Below, one piece after another: positions 27,362-36,423 of a DNA stretch of 64,000 nt; the stretch's first letter is position 1, and every line of letters begins with the position of its first letter. The notes beneath the pieces were generated by a model that did not search any database, had not been told where the DNA came from, and saw only the letters and a program-made list of their open reading frames with translations. Position numbers and translations under genes: made by a program. This stretch comes from Solirubrobacter sp963724195 (GTDB lineage Bacteria > Actinomycetota > Thermoleophilia > Solirubrobacterales > Solirubrobacteraceae). The DNA is taken from assembly GCA_963724195.1 (NCBI GenBank), contig CAVRTQ010000030.1:18342-82341 (forward strand), given 5' to 3'.

Positions 27362-28744
27362 TTGGTCACACGTGGCGGCATTCGGTTTTTGGTCACAGCC
27401 GCCCTTGTGGGCGTCGCTGCCTGCTTGACACCCGCATCCGCGGGTGCGCAGATCGACGGCACACCGCTGAATGTGGTGGCCGACGGGTTCGGTGCGATCC
27501 AGATCCGCCAGGACGGGGTCGCCCCCGGGTTGTTCTACGACCCGGACGAGAACCCGGGCCACGCGGGGCTGGAGATCAAGGAGGGCGGGAGCTACTACCC
27601 GCTCGAAGCCGGCTTCGAGCGCGTGCCCGGCCGCACGAACCTCACACCCCCGGCGCTCGCCGACCAGGGCGCGACCAAGACGCTGTCGAGCGTCTACCGG
27701 GTCGGCCCGAACCTGCAGGTCACCGAGACCATCACCTACACGGACAATGTCCCGCGCGTGGACATCCGCTACGGGATCGAGAACGTCTCGGCGGCGCCGA
27801 CCTCACTGCGGGTCGGTGCGCTCGCGGACCTCTACGTCGGCGGCAACGACGCCAGCAACGGCGCGATCGCCGCTGCGCCGCCGCGCTTCGTCGGCGGCCG
27901 CGAGGAGACGACCGGGCTCGTGTACGGCCTGCAGGAGCTCACGCCCTGGCGCGCGTACCAGGAGGGTGACTTCGAGGCCGTCTTCGACAATTTCGGCGCC
28001 GAGGGGCTCCTGAACACGATCGACTCCGCCGCACCCGACAACGGCGTCGGCGTGGAGTTCGCCGTGGACTCCCTGCAGCCCGGCGAGCGCCGCGACATCG
28101 ACGTGCGCTGGCTGCTCGCGGCCCCGGCCCCGCCCGGCACCGTCACCCCGAGCGCGCCGGGCGGCAACGGCAACCCCGGCGCCGCCGCGCCGATGATCGA
28201 GCAGCTGCCGCCGCCGGTCACGGGCAAGACGGTCAACGTCAGCGTCCGCAAGGGCCGCATCTTCATCAAGATCCCGCCGTCGAAGCGGTTCATCGAGCTC
28301 AAGGGCGCGATGCAGATCCCGGTCGGCGCGACGATCGACGCCACCAGGGGCCGCGTGAACCTCGTGTCCACCACGGGCACGGGCGCCGAGACGCAGCTCG
28401 CGTGGTTCTACGACGGCATCTTCAAGATCGGCCAGACGCGCGGCGCCAAGCCGATCACCGACCTCGCCCTGGCCGAGGCGCTCGCGAAGTGCCCGAAGGC
28501 CAAGGGCAAGGCCAGCGCGGCGGCCAAGAAGAAGACGCGCAAGCTGTGGGGCGAGGGCAAGGGTGCGTTCCGCACCACCGGCAAGTACAGCTCCGCCACC
28601 GTGCGGGGCACCAAGTGGGTCGTGACCGACCGTTGTGACGGCACCCTGACGCGGGTCACCCAGGGTTCCGTCCTCGTGCGCGACTTCAAGCGCAAGCGGA
28701 ACAAGGTCGTCAGGGCCGGGAAGCAGTACCTGGCGCGCCGCTAG
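27362..28744 (+). CDS. Secreted protein with Solirubrobacterales-type C-terminal domain
   Basis: This is a roughly 460-residue exported protein. The signal peptide contains FLVTAALVGVAACLTPASAG. The central part is beta-rich (LQVTETITYTDNVPRVDIRY). A Pro/Gly linker near residue 265 leads to a C-terminal domain starting GRIFIKIPPSKRFIELKGAM. This ends with KKTRKLWGEGKGAFRTTGKY, ATVRGTKWVVTDRC and VRAGKQYLARR. I know the last domain from many surface proteins of this order; it resembles FecR-like beta domains. The start is uncertain. A TTG lies directly behind GGAGG, with TTGACA about 35 bases further upstream. Confidence 0.85.
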   Translation: MVTRGGIRFLVTAALVGVAACLTPASAGAQIDGTPLNVVADGFGAIQIRQDGVAPGLFYDPDENPGHAGLEIKEGGSYYPLEAGFERVPGRTNLTPPALADQGATKTLSSVYRVGPNLQVTETITYTDNVPRVDIRYGIENVSAAPTSLRVGALADLYVGGNDASNGAIAAAPPRFVGGREETTGLVYGLQELTPWRAYQEGDFEAVFDNFGAEGLLNTIDSAAPDNGVGVEFAVDSLQPGERRDIDVRWLLAAPAPPGTVTPSAPGGNGNPGAAAPMIEQLPPPVTGKTVNVSVRKGRIFIKIPPSKRFIELKGAMQIPVGATIDATRGRVNLVSTTGTGAETQLAWFYDGIFKIGQTRGAKPITDLALAEALAKCPKAKGKASAAAKKKTRKLWGEGKGAFRTTGKYSSATVRGTKWVVTDRCDGTLTRVTQGSVLVRDFKRKRNKVVRAGKQYLARR

Positions 28745-29139
28745 TGAGCTGGGTCGCCGTCCTCGCCGCCTTCCTCGTTGCCCACATGGTCGGGGACTAC
28801 CTGCTCCAGACGGACTGGCAGGCGCGCCACAAACGTGGCGGCCTCGGCAACGATCCCGTCGCCCGCCGCGCCCTCGTCACCCACGTGACGACGTACACGC
28901 TGGCCTTCCTGCCCGCGCTGATCTGGATCGGCAGCGAGATCGAGCCGGTGTGGGCGCTCGTCGCCGGCGTCCTGATCTTTCTGCCGCACCTGCTGATCGA
29001 CGACGGCCGGGCGGTGAGTCTGTACCTCGTCCGCGTCAAACGGGCGGACGGGCTGAACATCGGCCTGGCGGCGTCGGTCGACCAGTCCTTCCACGTGCTC
29101 TCGCTGTTCTTCGTCGCGCTGCTGGTGGGCGCGGCGTGA
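28744..29139 (+). CDS. DUF3307 family membrane protein
   Basis: This 131-residue protein has four hydrophobic segments. The DUF3307 opening is SWVAVLAAFLVAHMVGDYLL followed by QTDWQARHK. Later segments are HVTTYTLAFLPALIWIG, LIFLPHLLIDDGR and the terminal SVDQSFHVLSLFFVALLVG, with conserved His and Asp residues in the membrane. The function of the family is unknown. The GTG start overlaps the stop of the secreted-protein gene (TAGTG), and its own TGA overlaps the cyclase start (GTGA), so the three genes form a tight operon. Confidence 0.85.
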   Translation: MSWVAVLAAFLVAHMVGDYLLQTDWQARHKRGGLGNDPVARRALVTHVTTYTLAFLPALIWIGSEIEPVWALVAGVLIFLPHLLIDDGRAVSLYLVRVKRADGLNIGLAASVDQSFHVLSLFFVALLVGAA

Positions 29140-32061
29140 AGGCCCCGGGCCTCCCGCGCCGGCTGCTGCTGCTGTTCGCGGCCGCGCTGATCGCGGTGGG
29201 GATGGGCGCGCTGTTCCAGGTCGCCGGGTTGATGAGCGCGGTCGAGCGCGGGAGCGTGGACACACGCTTCGACGTGCGCGGCGCCCAGGACCCGCCGGCC
29301 GACGTCGTGCTGGTGGACATCGACACGCGCACGCGCCGGGAACGAGAACTGGCCGATCAACCGCATGCACTTCGCGAAGGCCATCACCGAGCTCTCGGAG
29401 GCGGGCGCGGGCGTGATCGTGCTCGACGTCCCGATCATCGAGGAGAGCGCCGACACGGACGCCGACAACGCGCTGTTCGAGGCCGTGGCGGGCGCGCGAG
29501 CCGCCCGTGATCATGACCACGCCGGAGGCCGAGGACGGCGAGACCCTGATCTTCGGTGGCGGGGAGGGCCTGGAGGCGTCGGGCGCGCTGGCGGCCAGCT
29601 CCGTGCTGCGGGTGGAGACCGACGACGCCGTGCGCCGGATGGGGCAGGCCGAAGACGGGCTCCGGACGGTCTCGTTCCTGGCGGCGGAGACGAAGCTCGG
29701 GCGCCCGGTCAAGCCGCCGGTGCGCGAGCCGCGGATCGCGTTCCCGGGCCCGCCCGGCACGGTGGCGCACATCAGCCTCGCGGACGTCGAGAGCGGCGAG
29801 TTCAAGCCGGAGACGGTGCGCGGCAAGGTCGCGCTGATCGGCGTCAACGGCGAGTACGCCCACACCATCGGCGACACCTACGACACGCCCGCGGGGACGG
29901 GCATGGCGGGGCCCGAGATCCGCGCCGCGTCGATCGCCACCGCGCTGGCGGACTTCCCGCTGCGCGACGCGCCCGCCTGGGCGGTCTGGGTGGCGATCGT
30001 GGTGCTCGCCCTCATCCCGCCGCTGTTCGCTCTGCGCTGGGGGCCGTTCGTGGCGCTCTTCGCCGGATTCGTCGCGGCGGCGCTGTACCTGGTCTTCGCC
30101 CAGCTCGCGTTCAACAACGACCGGATCGTCGTGCTCATCCCGCCGCTCGCGGCCGTGATCACGAGCATGGTGGCCACGGCGAGCCTGGTCCACGGGGACC
30201 GCCCGGCCTGGTTGGACCGCTTCCTGGACTTCGTCAGCGCTTCGCGCGGCGGCAACACCCGCACGCGCCGGCTGCGGGCGCTCCTGCTGCTGATCGCGGC
30301 GTTCGGCGCCGTCGGCCATCCCGCTGTTCCTCGCAGGTCACGGGTGCGCTCAAGCGCGTCGAGCTGTCCACGATCGATGCCCGCTACAGCGTGCGCGGCG
30401 ACCAGGAGCCGCCGCCGGACGTCGTGCTGGTCGCGCTTCGACGACATCACGTTCGAGCAACTCGGTGTGCAGTGGCCGTTCCCGCGGCGCTATCACGCCA
30501 AGGTCATCACCGCGCTGAAAGCCGCCGGGGCGCGCGCGATCGCCTACGACGTCCAGTTCACCGAGCCGAGCGGAGAGCAGACCGAGGAGGACATCAAGAG
30601 CGACAACGCGCTGATCCGAGCGGTCACGAAGGCCGGCAACGTCGTGCTCTCCACGACGGAGGTCGGCGCCCGGCGGGACCACGCGCGTGCTCGGCGGCGG
30701 CGAGGCGCTCAAGGCCACGGGCGCCACGGCCGCCAGCACGAGCTACTCGACCGACGCCGACGGGCGCATCCGCCGCATCCTGTTCGACGCAGGACGGGCT
30801 CGAGTCGTTCCCCCTGGCCGCGGTCCGCGTGGCCCAGGGTGGCAAGCCGGTCGAGCGCCCGGAGGGCGACGGCGCCCACATCGAGTTCCCCGGCGGGCTC
30901 GGCACGGTGCGCAAGATCCCCTTCAGCAGCGTCTACGACGGGTCGTTCCCCAAATCCGCCGTGCGCGGGAAGATCGTGGTGGTCGGGTCCACGGCGACGT
31001 CGCTGCAGGACTTCCACCGCACCGCGACCTCCGGCGACTCGACGATGGCCGGCGCCGAGATCCAGGCCGACGCGATCCAGACCGTCCTGGACGGGTTCCC
31101 GCTGCGCCCGGCCCCGTGGTGGCTGAACGCGCTGTTCGTGATCGTGCTCGGCGCGCTCACACCGCTCCTCGCCCTCCGGCTGAAGATGGGCCTCGCGATC
31201 GGTGCCGGTCTCGTCGCCCTCGCGGCGTTCGTGATCGGGGCGCAGATCGCGTTCGAGCGCGGGACGATCTACGCCGTCATCTACCCGATCGTCGCCGCCG
31301 TGGCCGGCGTGCTCGCCACGGGCGCGATCCACGGCCTGACGGTGGCGTTCGAGCGCGAGCAGGCGCGTGACGCGTTCGCCCGCTTCGTGCCCGAGGCCGT
31401 CGTGGACCAGGTCCTCGCCGACGCCGAGGGCGTGCGCCTCGGCGGCGTGCGCGGCGAGGCGACCGTCATGTTCAGCGACCTGCGCGGGTTCACGAGCTTC
31501 AGCGAGACCCTCGAGCCCGAGCGCGTCATCGAGTCGCTGAACCGGTACCTCACGCAGATGAGCGAGGCCATCCTCGACCACGGCGGCACCCTCGTGGCCT
31601 ACATGGGCGACGGCATCATGGCCGTCTTCGGCGCGCCGCTGAAGCAGGAGGACCACGCCGACCGCGCGCTGGAGGCCGCGCGCGACATGCTCGGCCGGAT
31701 GGACGGCTTCAACGGCTGGCTCCGCGAGCAGGGCCTCCACGACGGCTTCAAGATGGGCATCGGCCTGAACTCCGGCCCGGTCATGTCCGGCAACGTCGGC
31801 TCCGAGCGCCGGCTCGAGTACACCGCGCTGGGCGACACGACCAACACCGCCGCGCGCCTGGAAGGCATGACCAAGGGCACCCCGCACCAGCTCTACATCT
31901 CCGACACCACGCGCCAGGCGCTCACGCGGCCGGTCGAGGACATCGTCGAGGTGGGCGAGGCCGAGGTCCGCGGGCGCAAGGCGAAGGTCAAGCTGTGGTC
32001 GCTGCGCGACGGCGACGAGTTCAACCCGGCGCCGCCGGACCCGCAACGGGTCGAGGCCTGA
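29136..32061 (+). pseudogene. Tandem-CHASE2 adenylate/guanylate cyclase (about six frameshifts)
   Basis: Joined frames give about 970 residues. A first CHASE2 domain runs from VERGSVDTRFDVRGAQDPPA to its three C-terminal membrane helices (about 29.95-30.2 kb). A new helix and a second CHASE2 domain follow (VELSTIDARYSVRGDQEPPP, AIAYDVQFTEPSG, IVVVGSTATSLQDFHRT), again with three helices. A class III cyclase domain closes the protein with ATVMFSDLRGFTSFSETLEP (metal Asp), YMGDGIMAVFGAPLKQEDHA and YTALGDTTNTAARLEGMT. It would sense an extracytoplasmic signal and make cAMP or cGMP. Breaks lie near 29338, 29500, 30325, 30435, 30675 and 30790. Confidence 0.85.
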
Positions 32062-32062
32062 G

Positions 32063-32485
32063 GTGGAGGACGAAAGCCCCACCCACGCACGGCTCGCGGA
32101 CCAGCTCGGGTGGTACGAGACGAACGCGAAGAGCAACCAGCTCTGGTTCAAGTCGCTCAAGATCGCCCAGATCGTCGTCGCCGCCGCGATCCCGTCCGCG
32201 GCCGCCTTGGGCGCGTCGGTGGGCGTGGCCGCCGTGCTCGGCTCGGTCGTCGTCGTGCTCGAAGGCATCCAGTCGCTGTTCGGCTTCCAGACGAACTGGA
32301 CCACGTACCGCAAGACCGCGGAGGCGCTCAAGCGCGAGCAGTACCTCTACCTCGCGCAGGCCGCCCAGTACGCCGGGGACGACCGCGAGAAGGTCCTCGC
32401 CGTGATCGTGGAGAGCCTGATCTCCGACGAGACGACCCGCTGGGCCGCGACCCAGATCGAGCCGCAGCCGCCGCCGCAAACTTAA
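32063..32485 (+). CDS. DUF4231 domain membrane protein
   Basis: This 140-residue protein begins with a soluble helix (HARLADQLGWYETNAKSNQL). It has two hydrophobic segments (LKIAQIVVAAAIPSAAALGA and VAAVLGSVVVVLEGIQSLFG), followed by QTNWTTYRKTAEALKREQYL, the conserved DUF4231 helix. The C-terminal end is a cytoplasmic helix. The family resembles SLATT-type membrane proteins that pair with nucleotide-generating enzymes. Here it follows a nucleotide cyclase by one base, which makes a functional link plausible but unproven. Confidence 0.85.
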   Translation: MEDESPTHARLADQLGWYETNAKSNQLWFKSLKIAQIVVAAAIPSAAALGASVGVAAVLGSVVVVLEGIQSLFGFQTNWTTYRKTAEALKREQYLYLAQAAQYAGDDREKVLAVIVESLISDETTRWAATQIEPQPPPQT

Positions 32486-32495
32486 CCGAACCATC

Positions 32496-32506
32496 AAAGG
32501 GTCTGA
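32496..32506. repeat. Third GGGTC-N-GACCC palindrome
   Basis: The sequence AAAGGGTC-T-GACCCCTGA carries the core with a T at the centre. It lies between the stop of the DUF4231 gene and the end of the convergent DyP gene, a terminator-like position, as with the pair near 6.55 kb. Confidence 0.5.
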
Positions 32507-32551
32507 CCCCTGATCAATTGACGGTGTGCATCGCCGCAGGCCCGGCGAGGC

Positions 32552-33932
32552 TCATGCCCGGGCCAGGTACCGCAGGCCGCTCATCGACGGCTGGAACAGG
32601 TACTCGCCGCCGCGCAGCGTCACGAACCGCGGCTGCGGCTTGAGGAAGTGCGGGGGGTGGCCCTGGATCGTCATCTTGCCCTCGGTGCCGTGCGGCTCGC
32701 CCACCAGGAAGTCCTTGTCGCGGCCGAGGCCGAACGGATCGCCGTCATCGATCCATAGGGCCTGAACGGTTTCGAACTGGCGCCAGATGTCGGCCTGGAA
32801 GCAGACGAACACCAGGCCGCGGTCCACGCCGTCGTCGTCGACGACACCGGGCGGGAGCGGCTTGCCGTACGCGCGGCCGCGCCGCACGAGCCGATGGCGA
32901 TTGGACAGCCGGCCGTTGAAGAAGCCGATCGAGTCGCGCGGGTTGGCCCGGCGGATGTGGGCGCCGAGCGGGCACTTCAGGCCGCCCGGGTCGTCGTCGT
33001 AGCCGAAGTCGTTGATGCGCCGCGAGTCGCTCGAGAGGGCGGCGTCGGGGGAGTCGGGAGAGAGCGCGAGCGGCGTGCCGTCGGGCCAGCGGCCGACGAT
33101 CTTCGCCGCGAGCTGGTCGGCGCCGCCCGGGTAGTGCTGCGCCGCCATGTAGCGCCGGAACGCGGCGGTGTCCATCGCCAGCTTGCGGTAGACGACGAAC
33201 GTCCCGTTGCGCTCGAACGGGGCCAGCGGCGCGGCGGGCAGCGTGCCGTCCTCGTCCTCGTACCCGAGCAGGATCTCGCCCGTGGCCACGTCACGCCAGC
33301 CGCCCGCGCCGTCGGGCTGGCCGTCGCCGGGGCGCGGCTCTACGCCGGCGCCCCGCAACGCGGGCTGCGCGATGCCGTCGAAGAAACCGAAGTGGTCGCG
33401 CCCGCCGGGCAGGGCCTCCGCGCGCTGCAGGTGCACGAGCGTCACGGCGCGCTGCTCGGCGTCCTCGCCGATCACCGACGCCACGGCCTGCCGCAGGTGC
33501 TCCCAGTCGATCGCGTAGACCGTGACGAGCACGTGCGCTTCACCCGTGCCGAGCCCGTCCTCCCACTCCGAAGGCGCGCTCGGTCCGCGGTCGCCGAGTT
33601 GCTCCGCGCGCGCCGCCATCCCGTCCTGGAAGGCCGCGGGGAACGACTCCATCACCTCCGGCGCAAGCCCCAGCGCCGACAGCCCGGCGAACGTGAAGGC
33701 CACGTTCATCGCCGTCGCGGGCGTGCCCGTCGATCCACGGCGCCGCGGTCGCCACCTGCGGCAGCATCCGCCGCATCAACGCGCGCGCCTCCTCGACGTC
33801 GACGATCCGCAGGAACAGGTACGCCGCCGCCGGATGCGTGTAGCCGCGCAGGACGTTGCCCTGGATGTCCTCGAGGTCGAAGTCGGCCTTGCGCGGCTTG
33901 CGCCGGGGCACGTTGGGCGGGCGGCCGAGCAT
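32552..33932 (-). CDS. DyP-type heme peroxidase, copy 1 (frameshifted)
   Basis: The product would be about 460 residues. The N-terminal part (FDLEDIQGNVLRGYTHPAAA) reads in one frame. After one extra base near 33725 (GACGGGCAC) the rest follows from MNVAFTFAGLSALGLAPEVM. It has the DyP signature HFGFFDGIAQPALRG (GxxDG), proximal heme His in PLGAHIRRANPRDS and distal-region SNRHRLVRRGRAYG. It uses H2O2 to oxidise bulky substrates. Its ATG overlaps the stop of the small gene upstream (TGATG). It is the last gene of an A-B-DyP cassette repeated at 42.6-45.2 kb. There is no Tat signal, so it is cytoplasmic. Confidence 0.92.
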
Positions 33933-34488
33933 CAGAACGTCCCCCGGAAGCGCGCTCGCAGCGTCTCGGCGTCCACGCCCTGCGCGTCGACGGCGAAGTC
34001 GATCACCTGCTCGCGCAGCGCCAGCGCCTCGTGCACCTCGGCCACGGTCGCGTTCGGCATCGCGCTCCGGAACAGCCCGGGCCGGGCCTGGATCGAGCGC
34101 ACCCAGCCCCGGAACGCGCCCGCGTCCTCGCGGCCCGGGTAGCCGACGCAGTGCCCCCACCACACGTCGCACTCGGGCACGAGCACCCGCAGCTGCTCCA
34201 GGTACGGGTCCAGCTCCCCGTCGATCGTGCTCGTGAAGACGAGGTGCGCGTGCTGGAGCGTGTCGGTCTTGGACTGCTTCGGGCCCTGGTGCACCAGCGC
34301 GCGGAAGAGCTGCACGCGCGCGATGTGCAGCGTCCCGATCCGCGCGAACGGGCTGTCCGCACCGATCGGCAGCGCGCTCAGGTAGGCCTCGACGTCCTCC
34401 GCGTGGCCGTCCTGCAGGCGCGGGCGAAGGTCGTCAGCGCGTACGCGCTCCCGACCCGGTGTCCGCGCTCAAAGATGCGCTTGAGCAT
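33932..34488 (-). CDS. DyP-cassette protein B, copy 1 (unknown, frameshifted)
   Basis: The ATG gives MLKRIFERGHRVGSAYALTT. A one-base deletion near 34425 separates this from GHAEDVEAYLSALPIGADSP and the remaining ~170 residues. Core segments are LFRALVHQGPKQSKTDTLQH, AHLVFTSTIDGELDPYL and CVGYPGREDAGAFRGWV. It aligns along its length with the B protein of the second cassette and, more weakly, with the A proteins. The strand-helix pattern suggests a ferredoxin-like alpha/beta fold, as in DyP and EthD proteins. It starts 20 bases inside the upstream A gene and its stop overlaps the DyP start. Function unknown. Confidence 0.75.
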
Positions 34489-34999
34489 CGGTCAGGAAGC
34501 GCTCCCATGCGGCTTTGAACTCGTCGGGCGGCAGGTTCGGGTCCAGCTCCGCGAGGCGGTCGCGCACGGCCAGCGCGCTGTTGACCATCCGCGTGGAGGC
34601 GTCGGGGTGCGCGCAGTAGTACGTGCCGCCCTCCATCGAGTTCATCGCGATCCACGCCTTCAGCGGCTCGGCCGGCGGCGGCGCCGGAAAGCCCGGCCCG
34701 CGCCCCCAGGTCACGCGGATGTCCAGCGGGATCACGTACGCGAACGCGTCGATGTAGTGCTGCCAGGGCCCGTCGAAGTTGCTCTCGAAGAACAGGTACT
34801 GGTAGTTCAGGCGCTCGCCCTCGAGGCCGGGCACGATCGTCCAGCGCACGAACTTGATGAAGTTGAACTGCAGGATGTGGCGCGCCATGAACGGCAGGTG
34901 CCGCGTGAGCGGCAGCCCGACGCGCAGGAACCACACCCACTGCGGGCGGATCGGCGTGAAGAGCGTGAGGCCGGTCATCCGGCCGTGCACGTTCCCCAT
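34469..34999 (-). CDS. DyP-cassette protein A, copy 1 (unknown function)
   Basis: This 176-residue protein begins MGNVHGRMTGLTLFTPIRPQ. It continues FNFIKFVRWTIVPGLEGERL, YQYLFFESNFDGPWQHYIDA, FAYVIPLDIRVTWGRG and PAEPLKAWIAMNSMEGGTYY. The same blocks are found in the A protein of the second cassette. No family was recognised. The repeated 'F.SNFD....YIDAFAYVIP' block resembles the equivalent part of the B proteins, implying a common ancestor. No signal peptide is present. One moderately hydrophobic stretch (WVWFLRVGLPL) might touch membranes or lipids. It follows the upstream gene directly (TAG-ATG). Confidence 0.8.
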   Translation of the reverse strand: MGNVHGRMTGLTLFTPIRPQWVWFLRVGLPLTRHLPFMARHILQFNFIKFVRWTIVPGLEGERLNYQYLFFESNFDGPWQHYIDAFAYVIPLDIRVTWGRGPGFPAPPPAEPLKAWIAMNSMEGGTYYCAHPDASTRMVNSALAVRDRLAELDPNLPPDEFKAAWERFLTDAQAHL

Positions 35000-36423
35000 C
35001 TAGCGCCCCCAGATCTCCCGCCCTCGGCCTGCCGCTTGACGTGCCGCGGGTTGGCGTACTGCTCGTAGTACTCGACCTCCAGGTGCGAGCACTGCACCCA
35101 GATGCCGGGCAGGTGGAACGGGTCCGTGTGCGCCGGGAAGCGGCCGTAGGTGTCCACCAGGTAGCGGCAGATCTGCTTCGTGTACTCGATCGCCTCGTGC
35201 GGCGGATGCTCCGCGGCCTTCATGTAGGCCTCGGCGGTCGCCTTGTCCTTGTAGGACTGCGCGAAGACGTCGGCGTTGGTGTACGTGCCGTCAGGCCCGA
35301 ACTTCTCCTCGAGCACCTGGTCCACGGCCGCGCCCATGTCGTTCACGTACGGCGGGCACAGGCCCTCCAGCACGCCGTCGATGCCGACGTACGCGGGCTG
35401 GGAGGCGGGCACCGGCGGCCAGCGCTTCCAGCGCGAGTCGAACGTCTTGCCCTGGTACTGGCGAAAGCCCAGGCCGAGGACGCCCTTGGCCGGGTCGCGG
35501 TCCCAGACGTGCGGGATCATCGGCGCGCCGTGCACCCACGCGCCCAGGCGCAGCGCCTCGGCCGTGAGCATCAGGTTCTGGAACAGGAAGTGCGCCTCGT
35601 AGTCGGTGCGCACGGTCGTGATCGAGCCCAGCGGCGCCGGCACGTCCAGCGACGAGTAGCCGCCGCGGGCCTGCTTGAGGCCGCCGATGGGCTGGTACGG
35701 GATCGGGTCGACCAACCCCAGCTTCGACGCCGCCCAGGCCGCCCACTCCACCGCGTTCGACGGCCGGAACGGCTGCCAGTCGTCGATGAACAGCGGCGCC
35801 TTTCCGGCAGGCTCGCTCAGGAGGATCAGCAGCACGTTGATGTACTGGCGCGTGTTGTCCACCACGGGCAGGAACTGCGTCGTGCCCGGCGCGTTGGTCA
35901 TCTGGCCGTTCCAGCCCAGGAAGTACGGCCACTGCTTCTCGGGGAACGCGAAGCGCCCGTCGTAGACCTTGCGCTTGACGGCGTTGGCGAACGACAGCCA
36001 GTCGTCCTCGGTGCGGTCCTCCCAGCGCGGCGGGATCTCCTTGAACAGGTCGAGGGCCTTCTGGCCGCGCGGGCGCTCGATCAGCCACACGCCCTCGTCG
36101 TTGGTCATGAAGAACGACGTGGCCTGCGCGTTGTCGGCGCTGGACGCGGCGCGCCCCGCGACCTCGAGGAACATCGTCCCGAGCTCGGGCGAGCCGTCGA
36201 CCTTCTTGGTCGGCCCGTCGTGCATGACCGCGCCGGTGACGCTGGTGGAGGCGATCAGGATCGCCTCTTCGAGCGGGCTCAGCGGAGACGGCGCGTTGGC
36301 GCTCTCGTACGGCTGTGCACCGTGCTTGAGCGACGTGCCCTGGGCGACGCGCCGGGTCCGCCGGTCCTGGATCGCCTGCGCGAACGGGTAGTTGAGGAAA
36401 TCCTCGAGGCCTTCACGGCTCAA
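34975..36423 (-). CDS. Unrecognised 470-residue protein, possibly nitroreductase-like
   Basis: The start is a TTG overlapping the stop of the hydrolase gene (TTGA). Early segments FLNYPFAQAIQDRRTRRVAQ and SPLSPLEEAILIASTSVTGA resemble the 'RRSxR' and 'LS.EE' region of nitroreductase-fold proteins, but I cannot confirm the fold. Later blocks include WPYFLGWNGQMTNAPGTTQF, SSLDVPAPLGSITTVRTDYE, LRLGAWVHGAPMIPHVWDRD and FPAHTDPFHLPGIWVQCSH. The natural end is probably the TAG at 35000-35002 (after GREIWGR), one frame away; as written it runs to 34975. It lies between the Cys-hydrolase and the A-B-DyP genes and is probably co-transcribed with them. Confidence 0.75.
   Translation of the reverse strand: MSREGLEDFLNYPFAQAIQDRRTRRVAQGTSLKHGAQPYESANAPSPLSPLEEAILIASTSVTGAVMHDGPTKKVDGSPELGTMFLEVAGRAASSADNAQATSFFMTNDEGVWLIERPRGQKALDLFKEIPPRWEDRTEDDWLSFANAVKRKVYDGRFAFPEKQWPYFLGWNGQMTNAPGTTQFLPVVDNTRQYINVLLILLSEPAGKAPLFIDDWQPFRPSNAVEWAAWAASKLGLVDPIPYQPIGGLKQARGGYSSLDVPAPLGSITTVRTDYEAHFLFQNLMLTAEALRLGAWVHGAPMIPHVWDRDPAKGVLGLGFRQYQGKTFDSRWKRWPPVPASQPAYVGIDGVLEGLCPPYVNDMGAAVDQVLEEKFGPDGTYTNADVFAQSYKDKATAEAYMKAAEHPPHEAIEYTKQICRYLVDTYGRFPAHTDPFHLPGIWVQCSHLEVEYYEQYANPRHVKRQAEGGRSGGARWGTCTAG

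Noticed and set aside
34434..34940. Alternative frames over protein A
   Set aside because: Arg/Ala/Pro-rich shadow reading. Only the chosen frame matches the second cassette's A protein.
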